Origin: Apostichopus japonicus
Lineage: Eukaryota; Echinodermata; Holothuroidea; Aspidochirotida; Stichopodidae
Assembly: GCF_037975245.1 (NCBI RefSeq)
Contig: NC_092582.1
Location: forward strand, 12,306,577-12,370,576
Reading direction: 5' to 3'
DNA: 64,000 nt
Of this stretch, positions 14,472-26,516 are shown piece after piece (position 1 is the first letter of the stretch; the number at the start of each line of letters is the position of its first letter). The notes below the pieces were generated by a model that ran no database searches, was not told the origin of the DNA, and saw only the letters and a program-made list of their open reading frames with translations. The translations under genes and the position numbers were made by a program.

Positions 14472-17400
14472 TGATTAACTAATACTTACAGCTCCCCATG
14501 TAGGCACTCGCTGTAAAAGATCGGCAAAAGACGTCATCACCGGGGACTCGAACCACCGATGCAAAAGAGAGCCTCGCTCATCAGCTCGTACAGTGCGCCA
14601 AGCCATCGCGCCACTGTATGGACTGAGATATGGGGTCGATTAACTAATACTTACAGCTCCCCGTGTAGGCACTCGCTGTAAAAGATCGGCAAAAGACGTC
14701 ATCACCGGGGACTCGAACCACCGATGCAAAAGAGAGCCTCGCTCATCAGCTCGTACAGTGCGCCAAGCCATCGCGCCACTGTGTGGACTGAGATATTAGG
14801 TCGATTAACTAATACTTACAGCTCCCCATGTAGGCACTCGCTGTAGAAGATAGGCAAAAGACGTCATCACCGGGGACTCGAACCACCGATGCAAAAGAGA
14901 GCCTCGCTCATCAGCTCGTACAGTGCGCCAAGCCATCGCGCCACTGTATGGACTGAGATATTAGGTCGATTAACTAATACTTACAGCTCCCCGTGTAGGC
15001 ACTCGCTGTAAAAGATCGGCAAAAGACGTCATCACCGGGGATTCGAACCACCGATGCAAAAGAGAGCCTCGCTCATCAGCTCGCACAGTGCGCCAGGTTA
15101 TCGCGCCACTGTATGGACTGAGATGTTAGGTCGATTAACTAATACTTACAGCTCCCCATGTAGGCACTCGCTGTAAAAGATCTGCAAAAGACGTCATCAC
15201 CGGGGATTCGAACCACCGATGCAAAAGAGAGCCTCGCTCATCAGCTCGCACAGTGCGCCAGGTTATCGCGCCACTGTATGGACTGAGATATTAGGTCGAT
15301 TAACTAATACTTACAGCTCCCCATGTAGGCACTCGATGTAAAAGATCGGCAAAAGACGTCATCACCGAGGATTCGAACTACCGATGCAAAAGAGAGCCTC
15401 GCTCATCAGCTCGTACAGTGCGCCAAGCCATCGCGCCACTGTATGGACTGAGATATTAGGTCGATTAACTAATATTTACAGCTCCCCGTGTAGGCACTCG
15501 CTGTAAAAGATCGGCAAAAGACGTCATCACCGGGGATTCGAACCACCGATGCAAAAGAGAGCTTCGCTCATCAGCTCGTACAGTGCGCCAAGCCATCGCG
15601 CCACTGTATGGACTGAGATATTAGGTCGATTAACTAATACTTACAGCTCCCCGTGTAGGCACTCGCTGTAAAAGATCGGCAAAAGACGTCATCACCGGGG
15701 ATTCGAACCACCGATGCAAAAGAGAGCCTCGCTCATCAGCTCGTACAGTGCGCCAAGCCATCGCGCCACTGTATGGACTGAGATATTAGGTCGATTTACA
15801 AATACTTACAGCTCAACATGCAGGCACTCGCTGTAAAAGATCGGCAAAAGACGTCATCACCGGGGGATTCGAACCACCGATGCAAAAGAGAGCCTCGCTC
15901 ATCAGCTCGTACAGTGCGCCAAGCCATCGCGCCACTGTATGGACTGAGGTATTAGGTCGATTTACAAATACTTACAGCTCAACATGCAGGCACTCGCTGT
16001 AAAAGATCGGCAAAAGACGTCACCGGGGTTCGAACCACCGATGCAAAAGAGAGCTTCGCTCATCAGCTCGTACAGTGCGCCAAGCCATCGCGCCACTGTA
16101 TGGACTGAGATATTAGGTCGATTAACTAATACTTACAGCTCCCCGTGTAGGCACTCGCTGTAAAAGATCGGCAAAAGACGTCATCACCGGGGATTCGAAC
16201 CACCGATGCAAAAGAGAGCCTCGCTCATCAGCTCGTACAGTGCGCCAAGCCATCGCGCCACTGTATGGACTGAGATATTTGGTCGATTTACAAATACTTA
16301 CAGCTCAACATGCAGGCACTCGCTGTAAAAGATCGGCAAAAGACGTCATCACCGGGGGATTCGAACCACCGATGCAAAAGAGAGCCTCGCTCATCAGCTC
16401 GTACAGTGCGCCAAGCCATCGCGCCACTGTATGGACTGAGGTATTAGGTCGATTTACAAATACTTACAGCTCAACATGCAGGCACTCGCTGTAAAATATC
16501 GGCAAAAGACGTCACCGGGGTTCGAACCACCGATCCAAAAGAGAGTCTCGCTCATCAGCTCGTACAGTGTGCCAAGCCATCGCGCCACTGTATGGACTGA
16601 AATATTAGGTCGATTAACTAATACTTACAGCTCCCCATGTAGGCACTCGCTGTAAAAGATCGGCAAAAGACGTCACCGGCTTTCGAACCACCGATCCAAA
16701 AGAGAGTCTCGCTCATCAGCTCGTACAGTGCGCCAAGCCATCGCGCCACTGTATGGACTGAGATATTAGGTCGATTAACTAATACTTACAGCTCCCCATG
16801 TAGGCACTCGCTGTAAAAGATCGGCAAAAGACGTCATCACCGGGGGATTCGAACCACCGATGCAAAAGAGAGCCTCGCTCATCAGCTCGTACAGTGCGCC
16901 AAGCCATCGCGCCACTGTATGGACTGAGATATTAGGTCGATTTACAAATACTTACAGCTCAACATGCAGGCACTCGCTGTAAAAGATCGGCAAAAGACGT
17001 CATCACCGGGGGATTCGAACCACCGATGCAAAAGAGAGCCTCGCTCATCAGCTCGTACAGTGCGCCAAGCCATCGCGCCACTGCATGGACTGATGTATTA
17101 GGTCGATTTACAAATACTTACAGCTCAACATGCAGGTACTCGCTGTAAAAGATCGGCAAAAGACGTCACCGGGGTTCGAACCACCGATCCAAAAGAGAGT
17201 CTCGCTCATCAGCTCGTACAGTGCGCCAAGCCATCGCGCCACTGTATGGACTGAAATATTAGGTCGATTTACTAATACTTACGGCTCCCCATGCAGGCAC
17301 TCGCTGTAAAAGATCGGCAAAAGACGTCATCACCGGGGTTCGAACCACCGATCCAAAAGAGAGTCTCGCTCATCAGCTCGTACATTGCGCCAAGCCATCG

Positions 17401-17598
17401 CGCCACTGTACGGATTGAAAAATTAGGTCGATTAACTAATACTTACAGCTCCCCATGTAGGCACTCGCTGTAAAAGATCGGCAAAAGACGTCATCACCGG
17501 GGTTCGAACCACCGATCCAAAAGAGAGTCTCGCTCATCAGCTCGTACAGTGCGCCAAGCCATCGCGCCACTGTATGGACTGAGTCCACTGTATGGACT

Positions 17599-19213
17599 TA
17601 GACGTTTCCAGGTAAATTAAAAGTTTCAAAAGTTATACCGGTGTATAAAAGGGTGACAAAGATAATTACGAAAATTACCGGCCTATATCATTGTTGTCGT
17701 GCTTTTCTAAAATAATTGAAAGGCTTATGTTTAATCGTATTTTTAATTTTTTTAACAAGCATGATATTCTATGTAATCAGCAGCATGGTTTTAGAGCAGA
17801 TCACTCTACTGAACTTGCATTGGCAGATGCCATTTACAAATTATCCAGCAGCTTAGATAGCAATAAAACTTGTATTGGTGTATTTCTAGACCTTTCAAAG
17901 GCTTTCGACACTATTGATCATGTTATCTTAATGAGTAAATTGCACCACTACGGTATTAGAGGAACAACACTGAATTGGATAGACAGTTATATTACAAATC
18001 GTTATCAATATACCTCTTACAAAAGCTCTACTTCTCGTATTTCAGAAATTCAATGCGGTGTCCCACAGGGTTCAATTTTAGGCCCATTGCTGTTCATTTT
18101 ATATGTCAATGACATCTGCCAAATTTCTAAATTTTGCAAACATAACATTATTTGCTGATGATACAAGTATTTTCTTCGATTCAGATATAAATGCAAGTTC
18201 ATTCCATATTCAAATTTCTAATGAACTAAGTAAATTTAATAACTGGTTTTCTGCCAATAAACTATCACTTAATATTGGCAAAACTAATTATATTGCGTTT
18301 AATACTTCCATAAATTTTAGCTGGGATAAAGATATCACCATGGGTGGTATAATTCTAAAACAAGTTTATACTACTAAGTTTTTAGGTGTATATATTGATA
18401 ATAAGCTTTCGTGGCATGAGCACATTTCTACAGTATGCAGGAAAGCAGCGAAAAGCGTTGGGATTTTATCAAAGTTGAAATTTCTCCTACCAGAGCGCAT
18501 ATTAAAGACTCTCTACCAAACTTTGGTCGTTCCACACATCTCATATTGTTCAATTATCTGGTCTGGCACGCCAGAAACCAATCTTCATCCTCTTATTATT
18601 CTCCAAAAGAAAGCCATGCGCCACATTTCACGTGTTGCACCTCGTGAACACACAAATCAACTTTTGAAGAATCTCAACTTATTAAAAGTTACCGACATTT
18701 TTCGTGTAAATCTTGCCACGTTTGCATATAAGGCATGGAATGGTTTATTGCCAAACACATTTCATGATTTTTTAACCAGTAACAGTGTGATACATCACCA
18801 CAACACACGGAATGCTGATAATGCACATTACTTTTCTTATAAAACATCAATTGGGAGGCTTCGTCTTAGAAATCGTGCAATAAAGACATGGAATTCCATA
18901 ACAGAGAGCTTCAAAACCAAAGTATCCAGTAAACTGTTCAAAAAGCATCTGACCAAAGACGTTATATCCAGATATTAATTTGTCACCCATTCATTTGCAC
19001 GATAACAAATAATTATCGTAAATATTATCACCATATATAGTATTCATTGATTGTCGAATTATTCTATTTTGTATTGTTATGTAAATACTTTTCTTCTTTC
19101 CTTCATACAGGGAGTCTTCTACTTTGTTAAGCTGTTGTACGCTTTTTGGAAGACTTCCTTCACACCGTAAATTTACATGTGAAAAACAAATAAATAAATC
19201 AAATCAAATCAAA
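17599..19213 (+). mobile_element. 5'-truncated CR1/L2/Jockey-type LINE inserted in the satellite
   Basis: A non-LTR retrotransposon fragment replaces satellite sequence between ...GGACTGAG (to 17583) and ATATTAGCTCG (from about 19212). It starts inside the reverse transcriptase region. It then runs through the C-terminal domain, a short 3' UTR with an inverted repeat (GGGAGTCTTC ... GAAGACTTCC) and a tail of AAATA/AAATC repeats. No clean target-site duplication is visible. At the 5' junction 14 bp of flanking satellite (CCACTGTATGGACT) is repeated, which looks like filler from template switching or repair. The related copy at 58011-58547 is almost identical over the shared part, so the family was recently active. 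Confidence 0.9.
17612..18978 (+). pseudogene. LINE reverse transcriptase, frameshifted
   Basis: This is a degenerate reverse transcriptase reading frame. The fingers region is in a shifted frame before about 17655. The longest intact piece starts at 17691 and carries RT motif A (LDLSKAFDT) and motif B (GVPQGSILGP). A second frameshift near 18140 separates these from motif C (FADD, in place of the commoner YADD) and from the C-terminal domain, which runs to the stop at 18978. The C-terminal part has the WN...FKKHL signature usual in CR1/L2/Jockey-superclade LINEs. The endonuclease domain and any ORF1 are missing because of 5' truncation. With at least two frameshifts it cannot make an intact enzyme. 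Confidence 0.9.
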
Positions 19214-20468
19214 TATTAGCTCGATTAACTAATACTTACAGCTCCCCATGTAGGCACTCGCTGTGTTCGAACCACCGATGCAAAAGACAGTCTCGCTCAT
19301 CAGCTCGTACAGTGCGCCAAGCCATCGCGCCACTGTATGGACTGAGATATTAGGTCTATTAACTAATACTTACAGCTCCCCATGTAGGCACTCGCTGTAA
19401 AAGATCGGCAAAAGACGTCACCGGGGTTCGAACCACTGATCCAAAAGAGAGTCTCGCCCATCAGCTCGTACAGTGCGCCAAGCCATCGCGCCACTGTATG
19501 GACTGCGATATTAGGTCGATTAACTAATACTTACAGCTCCCCATACAGGCACTCGCTGTAAAAGATCGGCAAAACACGTAACCGGGGTTCGAACCACCGA
19601 TGCAAAAGAGAGTCTCGCTCATCAGCTCGTACAGTGCGCCACGCCAACGCGCCACTGTATGGACTGAGATATGAGGTCGACTAACTAAAACTTACAGCTC
19701 CCCATGTAGGCACTCGCTGTAAAGGATCGGCAAAAGATGTCGCCGGGGTTCGAACCACCGATGCAAAAGAGAGTCTTGCTCATTAGTTCGTACAGTGCGC
19801 CAAGCCATCGCGCCACTGTATGGACTGAGATATTCGGTTGATTAACTAATACTTACAGCTACCCATGCAGGTACTCGCTGTAAAAGATCGGCAAAAGACG
19901 TCACCGGGGTTCGAACCACCGATCCAAAAGAGAGTCTCGCTCATCAGCTCGTACAGTGCGCCACGCCATCGCGCCACTGTATGGACTGAGATATTAGTTT
20001 GATTAACTAATACTTACAGCTCCCCATGCAGGCACTCGCTGTAAAAGATCGGCACCGGGGTTCGAACCACCGATCCAAAAGAGAGTCTCGCTCATCAGCT
20101 CGTACAGTGCGCCACACCATCGCGCCACTGTATGGACTGAGATATTAGATGGATTAACTAATACTTACAGCTCCCCATGTAGGCACTCGCTGTAAAAGAT
20201 CGGCAAAAGACGTTACCGGGGTTCGAACCACCGATGCAGGAGAGAGTCTCGCTCATCAGCTGGTACAGTGCGCCGAGCCATCGCGCCACTGCACGGACTG
20301 AGATATTAGATGGATTAACTAATACTTACAGCTCCCCATGTAGGCACTCGATGTGAAAGATCGGCAAAAGACGTCACGGGGTTTCGAACCACCGATGCAA
20401 AAGAGAGTCTCGATCACCAGCTCGTACAGTGCGCCGAGCCGTCGCGCCACTGTATGAACTGAGATATT
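19214..20468. repeat. Diverged distal edge of the 165-bp satellite
   Basis: About eight further satellite units follow the LINE, with more substitutions and indels than the main block. Examples are ACACGTAACC, GTCACGGGGTTTCG, CTCATTAGTTCG and GATCGGCACC, the last with several bases missing. The array stops after CACTGTATGAACTGAGATATTA. Greater divergence at an array edge is the usual result when unequal exchange homogenises only the interior. Confidence 0.9.
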
Positions 20469-21169
20469 ATGCCAAAACACTATAGCAACCTAGAACTCAA
20501 TATGGTGCATCTACATACAAAGTTTGAAGCCCATCCAACTTTTGAATATCAAATTATCGTGTTTACAAGCCAAAGTGTCACATATACGCACACATACAGC
20601 ATATCATGACCAATGCTTCCTTTTGCTTTCAGCAAGGACTAAAATATTAAAGGAACAAAACGTTCAATAGAAGTTATAGTATGATTTAAGGAACACTTTT
20701 AAGTTATGAATGTTTCTCTGCAGGAATTTTCCTGTCTATGCGCATGGTTTCATTTTGAAACTTGTTATTAGGCAAACTTTTTGTTAGGCCAACGTACGTT
20801 ATTACGTAATGTTTCTTTCAAACAGAAAGGACTTCTGCATGTAGTTTAATAACGAATTCAAGTACTTGCATGCTTTTCCTGGTCTCTGTTAATTTTGAGG
20901 GAAATCAAGGAACTGCTTTCAGTCTCTGCTTCAAATACAGCCACGGTTTTGTTTTTGTTTTTTGTGAATCATGACTTTACGTACAGCCAGATAGTAAAAC
21001 TCCTTATATAATCAAGGATTATATGAAAACTATCAGGAATTTGATATCTGAAATATACGATCTTTGCCCATTTAACAAACTCTCTTTTACCACTAAAACA
21101 CTTTTGCAAATAACAATTAACAGGATAGATTGATTCACTGACCGCCATCTGAATCAAAAACAAATAACA
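20469..21169. other. Unique-looking flank of the satellite
   Basis: No gene is supported here. The first 100 bp (CAATATGGTGCATC, then GAAGCCCATCC) resembles part of the repeat at 23750-24310 and may be an old fragment of it. The rest is AT-rich with nothing recognised. Confidence 0.5.
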
Positions 21170-21277
21170 GGGAGTCTTCTACATTGTTAAGCTATTGTAA
21201 GCTTTATAGAAGACTTCCTTCACCTTGTATATTTGCACGTGAAAAAACAAAATAAATCAAATCAAATCAAATCAAAT
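21170..21277 (+). mobile_element. LINE 3' UTR and tail fragment
   Basis: The sequence carries the same inverted repeat as the LINE at 17.6-19.2 kb (GGGAGTCTTCTAC ... GAAGACTTCCTTCAC). A GTGAAAAAAC stretch and an (AAATC)n tail follow. Only the 3' end is present and there is no coding sequence. Confidence 0.8.
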
Positions 21278-21441
21278 AATGATCGGAAAGTCGTTGGTTG
21301 CTTACGCCCGAGAAAAAAATTTGGGGTATGTCCCTTCTATCGATCATAATTGTCATAAAACTGAAATTATCAAAGGCATTTACTAGTAGGCCTTTAAGTG
21401 AACTCACCTCGGTGAACTACCAAATATCAATGCCACTTTAA

Positions 21442-21837
21442 AGGCATTAAAGACTCGCCCCAAACCGCGTGCCGCCCTCTAAAAAAGTTATCTTTCCGGT
21501 GCTTTAAAGTGAAGTTTTCTTTTCGTCGGTACAAAATGCAGACAGTAAAACGTGGAACGTGATACCTTGTCATCTTTTATTTGGACCTGAGATCAGGGAG
21601 TTCCATAACAACTCCCTGCTGAGATTTCCATCGCTGCTATGTACACTGTGTTGTGGGTATTGTCGATAGCTGCATGTAATGACTGTACACTAGTGTCTTA
21701 TTACCGATGGTATACAGCAAGATGCGTGTGTATTTTCTGGGATTGATGGTGGTGTCAACCACTTCTGTTACACCTCATTGAAACTAGGTCAGATTACCAG
21801 CATCAGACGTTTCTTTGTGCGCGAGTCTTCACTCCCT
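21442..21837 (+). mobile_element. TTAA-flanked MITE, family 1, copy 1
   Basis: The left end reads TTAA followed by AGGCATTAAAGACTCGC. The right end is GCGCGAGTCTTCACTCCCT, the inverse of the left end with some mismatches, and is followed by TTTT, a decayed TTAA. It aligns along its length with the copies at 29962-30333 and 32003-32367, sharing AAAATGCAGACAGTA and CTAGGTCAGATTACC. It also contains an extra segment (GATCAGGGAGTTCCATAACAACTCCC in two parts) absent from the others. No transposase is encoded. Confidence 0.8.
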
Positions 21838-21898
21838 TTTTGCACTCATCTTCTTGTGTGTTATTTAAGACATATGCTATACACTATGTATACTATAT

Positions 21899-22349
21899 CA
21901 GGGATGAGACTGAGCTGGGGGAAAAAAAATCTGAAATTTATCGATCGCCGTCCTGTGGGAGGGGTTTAAGGGGAGGGGGTGTCCTCCTCCCCTTTAGAAA
22001 TTTTTTGTCAGGTAAGGAGGGCTTAGATGCAAAATGGTGGACTCTAGATGGAATCTATCACATCACGTAACTCGCCAAAAAAGTGTGGAATTTCTGCTTG
22101 TATAATTTATCTATTAGCTTTTTTGAACCAAAAAAGGCTTTTTTGCTTGCTTTGTGCTACTTGATTCCACCACTGGTCAAATTAGGTGTTCCTTCCCTTC
22201 ACAGTCCAGCATGTTCGGCCAAAAAAAAAAAAAAAATTAATTAAAAAAAATAATAAAAAATAATAAAAAACGCGAATTACGAGACAAAACGTGAAAATGA
22301 AAAAAAAAAAATCGGAAATCCGCGTTTCCGCGGAAGAGTCTCATGCCTG
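21899..22349. mobile_element. MITE with CAGGSATGAGACT terminal inverted repeats
   Basis: The left end is CAGGGATGAGACT and the right end is AGTCTCATGCCTG, matching as inverted repeats at 12 of 13 positions. The flanking hexamer CTATAT occurs at 21893-21898 and 22350-22355, consistent with a 6-bp target duplication. The interior is GC-rich on the left and poly-A-rich on the right, with no transposase. The superfamily is not assigned. Confidence 0.55.
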
Positions 22350-22355
22350 CTATAT

Positions 22356-23371
22356 GTATACTATACGTACATCAGCATATGATGGGAGACACTCGTTAAG
22401 ATTTACTAAAAGAGATCATTTCGAGATGTACGGCATTGAAGTAGGGGGTAAAACGACTCTTGTTGTGAGAACTTCCCGCATCAGACATCCTCCATAAATT
22501 TTATGCCCTAACTGTGATGACGAATCCTGCAACAGGTGCAGTCCTATTTTTGCAATATGTTAAAAATTTGACTTGTATTTGGTTTGTTTTGATCAGTATT
22601 AAGGTGGGTGTTATCAATTTTTATGGTCTTCCCTATCATCACAAGAAGTTGTCAGTGAGATGTCTCATGTAGGCTTTGGTAAATTGAGACAATCATGCAT
22701 ACTAAAGGAAAGCGAGACATGTAATATACAAATCAGACTTTTGTGACAACAGAAGTGATGAAACATATGTTGTACACACACCCACCCCTGCTTGAAACAT
22801 ACACACTGTTAGTTATTAGTCACAGTATGTCATATCTCCTAATAATCATAATAATCAGCAGTTATTTTCTATGCAGTTATTGCATTTTTTTTTCTATGCA
22901 GTTATTCTTTCTATGTGGTGGTTTCAAATGAGAATGTTGACAGCAGACTTAAAACAAGAGCTAATAAATTATTACAAAAATAAAATTGAAATAAATGCTG
23001 TAATTCCAAGAACTACTTTGTGCTTTATTGTTAACAAATGGTGTTATTATAGTGGTTCCATATGGCACTTACATTTGTCATGAAATTAACATAGAACACT
23101 GTGAAAACAAAGGATTATAGTGCTTTTAAATGTAATCACAAAAATCATAAAACATCCTGATCAAAGCAATAAAGTGGTTTGGTATTGTTACTTGACTCTT
23201 GTTTTAGTTCCTCATTCAGGACCTTACAGTTCACTGGAGTCAAGCCAGAATGCAAATATGGATTGAACTTTCGATGACATCATTACACGTACTAGATGTC
23301 TGCTTGTTCACCAGAAATAGCTCTTATAATATAAACATTATGAAACCACAAGTTTGATGTACAATTACAAC
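22356..23371. other. No gene seen; AT-rich spacer
   Basis: Only short reading frames without recognisable content are present. There are homopolymer runs and a short direct repeat (TTCTATGCAGTTAT) near 22867-22905. Confidence 0.5.
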
Positions 23372-23722
23372 ATGGCTCATCATCTGGAACAGCCTGTGTA
23401 CCTGTCGCAACTTCTCTTGCCATATATTCCAACCCGCACACTTCGTTCGTCCAACAAATTGTATTTAACTGTTCCTAAACCACGATTGAAGACATATGGT
23501 TACAGAAGCTTTGAATACTCTGGCTCTTATCTCTGGAACAATTTACCAGATCACATTCGAACATGCTCTAAACTTTCTACATTCAAAAGTCTACTTAAGA
23601 CCCATCTTTTCACTTGTTCTTTTGTAAATTAATCTGTTTTTTTTTGTAAAGCGCCTTGAGCAGTGGCTTTTGTCTACTGATTTGGCGCTAAATAAGACTC
23701 ATTTATTATTATTATTATTAAA
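23372..23722 (+). mobile_element. 3' end of an L2/CR1-type LINE
   Basis: An open frame ending at the stop near 23632 encodes the C-terminal part of a LINE polyprotein. Recognisable pieces are the PTRTLRSS, YGYRSFEYSG, LWNNLPDHIR and FKSLLKTHLF-type signature. A short 3' UTR follows (GCGCCTTGAGCAGTGGC ... TTTGGCGCTAAATAAG) and then (ATT)n. That stem-forming GCGCC/GGCGC pair and the ATT tail differ from the AAATC-tailed LINEs elsewhere in the window, so this is a separate family. It is truncated at its 5' end. Confidence 0.8.
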
Positions 23723-23749
23723 CACAGGTGAGTCTACTGTTAAGGAAAT

Positions 23750-24310
23750 ACACACCTCCACCAAAAACAATAGGGGTCTTGTACTCAATGTGATGCATCC
23801 ACACACCATGTATGGGAAGTATCCATGATTCCTACCTTGTGATATCATGATTAAGAAATTTAAGAGTTTGACCTCTGGTGACCTTTGAACTATACCAACA
23901 ACAAAAAGATTATTGTACTTAATATGGCAAATCCATATGCCATGTAAGAGACAAATCCATGATTTCTAACATGTGATATCATGTTTAAAAGGTTTTTAGA
24001 GTTTGACTGCTTGTGACCAGATGACCTTTTGACCTCCACCAAAACAATTGAGTTCTTCTATCAATATGACACATCCACATGCCAAGTATGAACAGTATCC
24101 ATACCTTGAGATATCTTGTTTAAATTTTTTCAATATTTGATCTCTGGTGACCTCCGATGACCTTTGACCTCTACTAGACACAAAAGAGTTCTTCACTCAA
24201 TATAACACATCCACATGAATAGTATGAGAAGTATCAATTCCTGCTGTCTTGATATATCCTGTTTACAAGGTTTTTCAGTGTTTGACATCTGGTGAACTCA
24301 TACATATAAA
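23750..24310. repeat. Four degenerate tandem units of ~140 bp
   Basis: Units start near 23759, 23894, 24036 and 24172. Each contains a CACCAAAAACAAT-like start, then CTCAATRTG, CACATCCACAT, GTATGAGAAGTATCC, GATATCATG and GTTTGACCTCTGGTGACCTTTGA. The spacing is 135-142 bp. Identity between units is modest, so the array is old. Confidence 0.75.
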
Positions 24311-26516
24311 AACAATAAAAGCACACAAAAATCATACATAAATAAAAAATAATAATGGGATGTTGTGAAGATATAATACATATGGGTAATAATTTATAGC
24401 ATTTTAATCCAGTAATATTAAAGGATGTTTGAAATTGCTGAACGTTCATTCTTAGTTATATGTTAAAACTTATCATAATAATAGTAATAATCATAATAAT
24501 AATACAAATAATACAACAATAATTTTGTGACAATGGTATAGCCATCGTAGAAACACTTGGTTTAAATATCCAGGCTCTCAGTTCCTCACAAGATAAAAGC
24601 TAACATTTTAGTGCATATTATTAATGTGCCACTGGGCCTCACCAAAAAAGACAAAAATAAACAGCAGAAGGCACCTCAACTTTTTTCTTGGTCAAAATTA
24701 CAAACTTGACATAATTTCTTCCACAGTTTATGGTAATTCTCAAAGTCCATACATTTTGTAAGAAATAAATATAATATCTCTCAGGTATCCTTGGATGACG
24801 TGACAGATATGATGGTATATCAAATCTTTCCAGTTTCATAAATTGGTTTATATAATATTTATACCATTACAGTCCAACTTACCACCTTTAAGTTTTTGTT
24901 CTAGAATCTTTAGGCTAGTGGGGGAAAGGGGTGGGGGTGGGGGTGTGGGTGGGTGATCTTAGCTTGCAATGTTGAATACAAATTCTCTTTCAAAATTCAG
25001 AAAACTAGGCTGTTGTTGTTCTTCTTTCTTTCTTGTTCATATTTGACACTTAAAAGAAACCAACAATATATATACTGTTATAAACGATGTCCAAGATTGT
25101 GCACTCAATCGCAGTTGCTTTTAAAAACGGTAATCAAATATCTGAGCCAAAAAAACAAAAAAAAAGATTCACCTTCTAGATATTGATGAAACAACGAAAA
25201 CAAAATATTATATAAATCAAGTGTATCAATATTTGGATAGATTGAAAGCAAGGTCAAAAGTTTCTATTCTTACACACAAAAATGGCAGGATTTTCCTATT
25301 TATAAGTTAAAACCATATAAATTTGCTGATTTATAGTTATGACCCTCTTCACATATTGAGTTGTTCAAATGTCATCAAAATTACAGTTTGATATGATCAA
25401 AATAGCAAAAGTATAACAAGAATTTAAAGACACTGAAGTATATTTGGAAGACCTAATTAGATAACACTTAATAAATCCGTTCTTTTTTTTTCTCACAAAA
25501 ATACAAAACATATCAACTAAAATTGATAAATTATGAAGTCAACCTTCTCAAAAGAGATGCATTAGTGGATTTCTCACACTACAAAGAGTATAATATTGTG
25601 GACTTAAAATTGTGGACTTAAAATATAAATTAAAATATCAATGACTAAAAGTTGGTAAAAGGTGTAAAAATGTTGCACTAGAACCCTTTTGGATTTGATC
25701 TGCCAATGTCCACCAGCTCCCCTCCCCCCCCCCCCTGTCCCTAAAAAAAAATCCTTCTACAAGTTTGTGTAAATATTTGGTAAAAAGATTGATAAGGGAG
25801 GTAGGACTACTTTGTTCAAATTCGACTCTTTCATCTTATGCAAAACCACTATATTTAGGCTTAAAAAGAATAAAAATTGACTGTTGAAAAGTTCACAGCA
25901 AGTCAAGTAAAGTAGAGGAAACAACATGGTCTGTGAATAACATCAAGCATGGTTTTCAAGAACATTTGTCATAATTTTGATTCAACAATCACAGACATTT
26001 CAGAACCTCAGTCTTTAGCTCAAATCACGTTAAATGATGTAACGTGCTACATATTTCTCACTCATTTTGGCGTACTTCGTTTCTGTAATCTTCCGATTCC
26101 TGAGAAGCCTGGCACTTCTGTTGCAGGTGAGTTGTGCATTCCATTCCGATAACTTCTAAATCACTCTTTTGGGAAAGCTATACTCAATGGGTTTGCCAGG
26201 AATAAAAAAAAATGAAAAAAAGAATAGAAAAATTCATAAATAATAGGGATGCCTGTACATGCCCTCAACACAAGTCATGTGACCTAAATTGCAATTCACA
26301 AAACTAAGCTCTAGATACATATATCTTTGGTTCGTAAGTTATCCACAACTGGAATCTTCAAGAAGGTGTGTTTTGCATCTTTTTCTCTTAACAAGAAAGT
26401 CATTAACTATGAAAAATCACAAATAACTCAATAGCCTTGTCATCTCACCAGAAACCTCACCACGAGACTCTGTTTACGTAACCCAACATTCGTCAGTGTT
26501 CCTTGACTGGAAGACG
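24311..26516. other. No gene seen; AT-rich spacer downstream of the NTPase gene
   Basis: The stretch holds ATA/AAT-rich simple sequence (24470-24520), a G-rich run near 24920-24955 and a poly-C run near 25724-25736. No reading frame has a recognisable product. It should include the 3' UTR of the minus-strand gene ending at 26517, but no clear polyadenylation signal was picked out. Confidence 0.5.

Larger units (their letters stand above)
1..17582. repeat. Main block of a ~165-bp tandem satellite with tRNA-like pol III motifs
   Basis: Head-to-tail units recur every 165 bp; the motif TTACAGCTCC falls at 151, 316, 481 and 646. That gives roughly 106 units to the LINE insertion. Some units are about 5 bp shorter because CATC is reduced at the CGTCATCACC site. 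Two main unit types alternate: one with TAACTAATACTTACAGCTCC and one with TTTACAAATACTTACAGCTC followed by AACATGCAGG. On the minus strand each unit has a B-box match (GGTTCGARTCC) about 40 nt downstream of an A-box-like TGGCTTGGCGC, with TTTT runs between and after them. For example, the complements lie at 590-600 (A) and 541-550 (B). The unit is therefore probably derived from a tRNA or tRNA-type SINE, but it does not fold as a working tRNA. The monomer length is close to nucleosomal spacing, as in many centromeric satellites; that role is inference. Confidence 0.95.

Noticed and set aside
16240-17473. Short reading frames of 60-84 codons running through satellite units
   Set aside because: They result from a unit length divisible by three and have no family similarity; most units break them.
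1-17582. Hammerhead ribozyme in each satellite unit, suggested by CTGATGAG on the minus strand
   Set aside because: The second conserved core segment (GAAA before stem III) and a suitable cleavage triplet are missing; the text after CTGATGAGCGAG runs into TCTCTTTTGC.
1-17582. A cluster of functional tRNA genes
   Set aside because: The B-box is perfect, but the T-stem has mismatches, the acceptor ends do not pair and no standard 7-base anticodon loop forms.
1-17582. CENP-B box in the satellite
   Set aside because: TTCG and a spaced A are present, but the required CGGG does not follow at the right distance.
1-20468. CRISPR-like array
   Set aside because: Units are contiguous 165-bp satellite monomers with no alternation of short repeats and unique spacers, in an animal genome.
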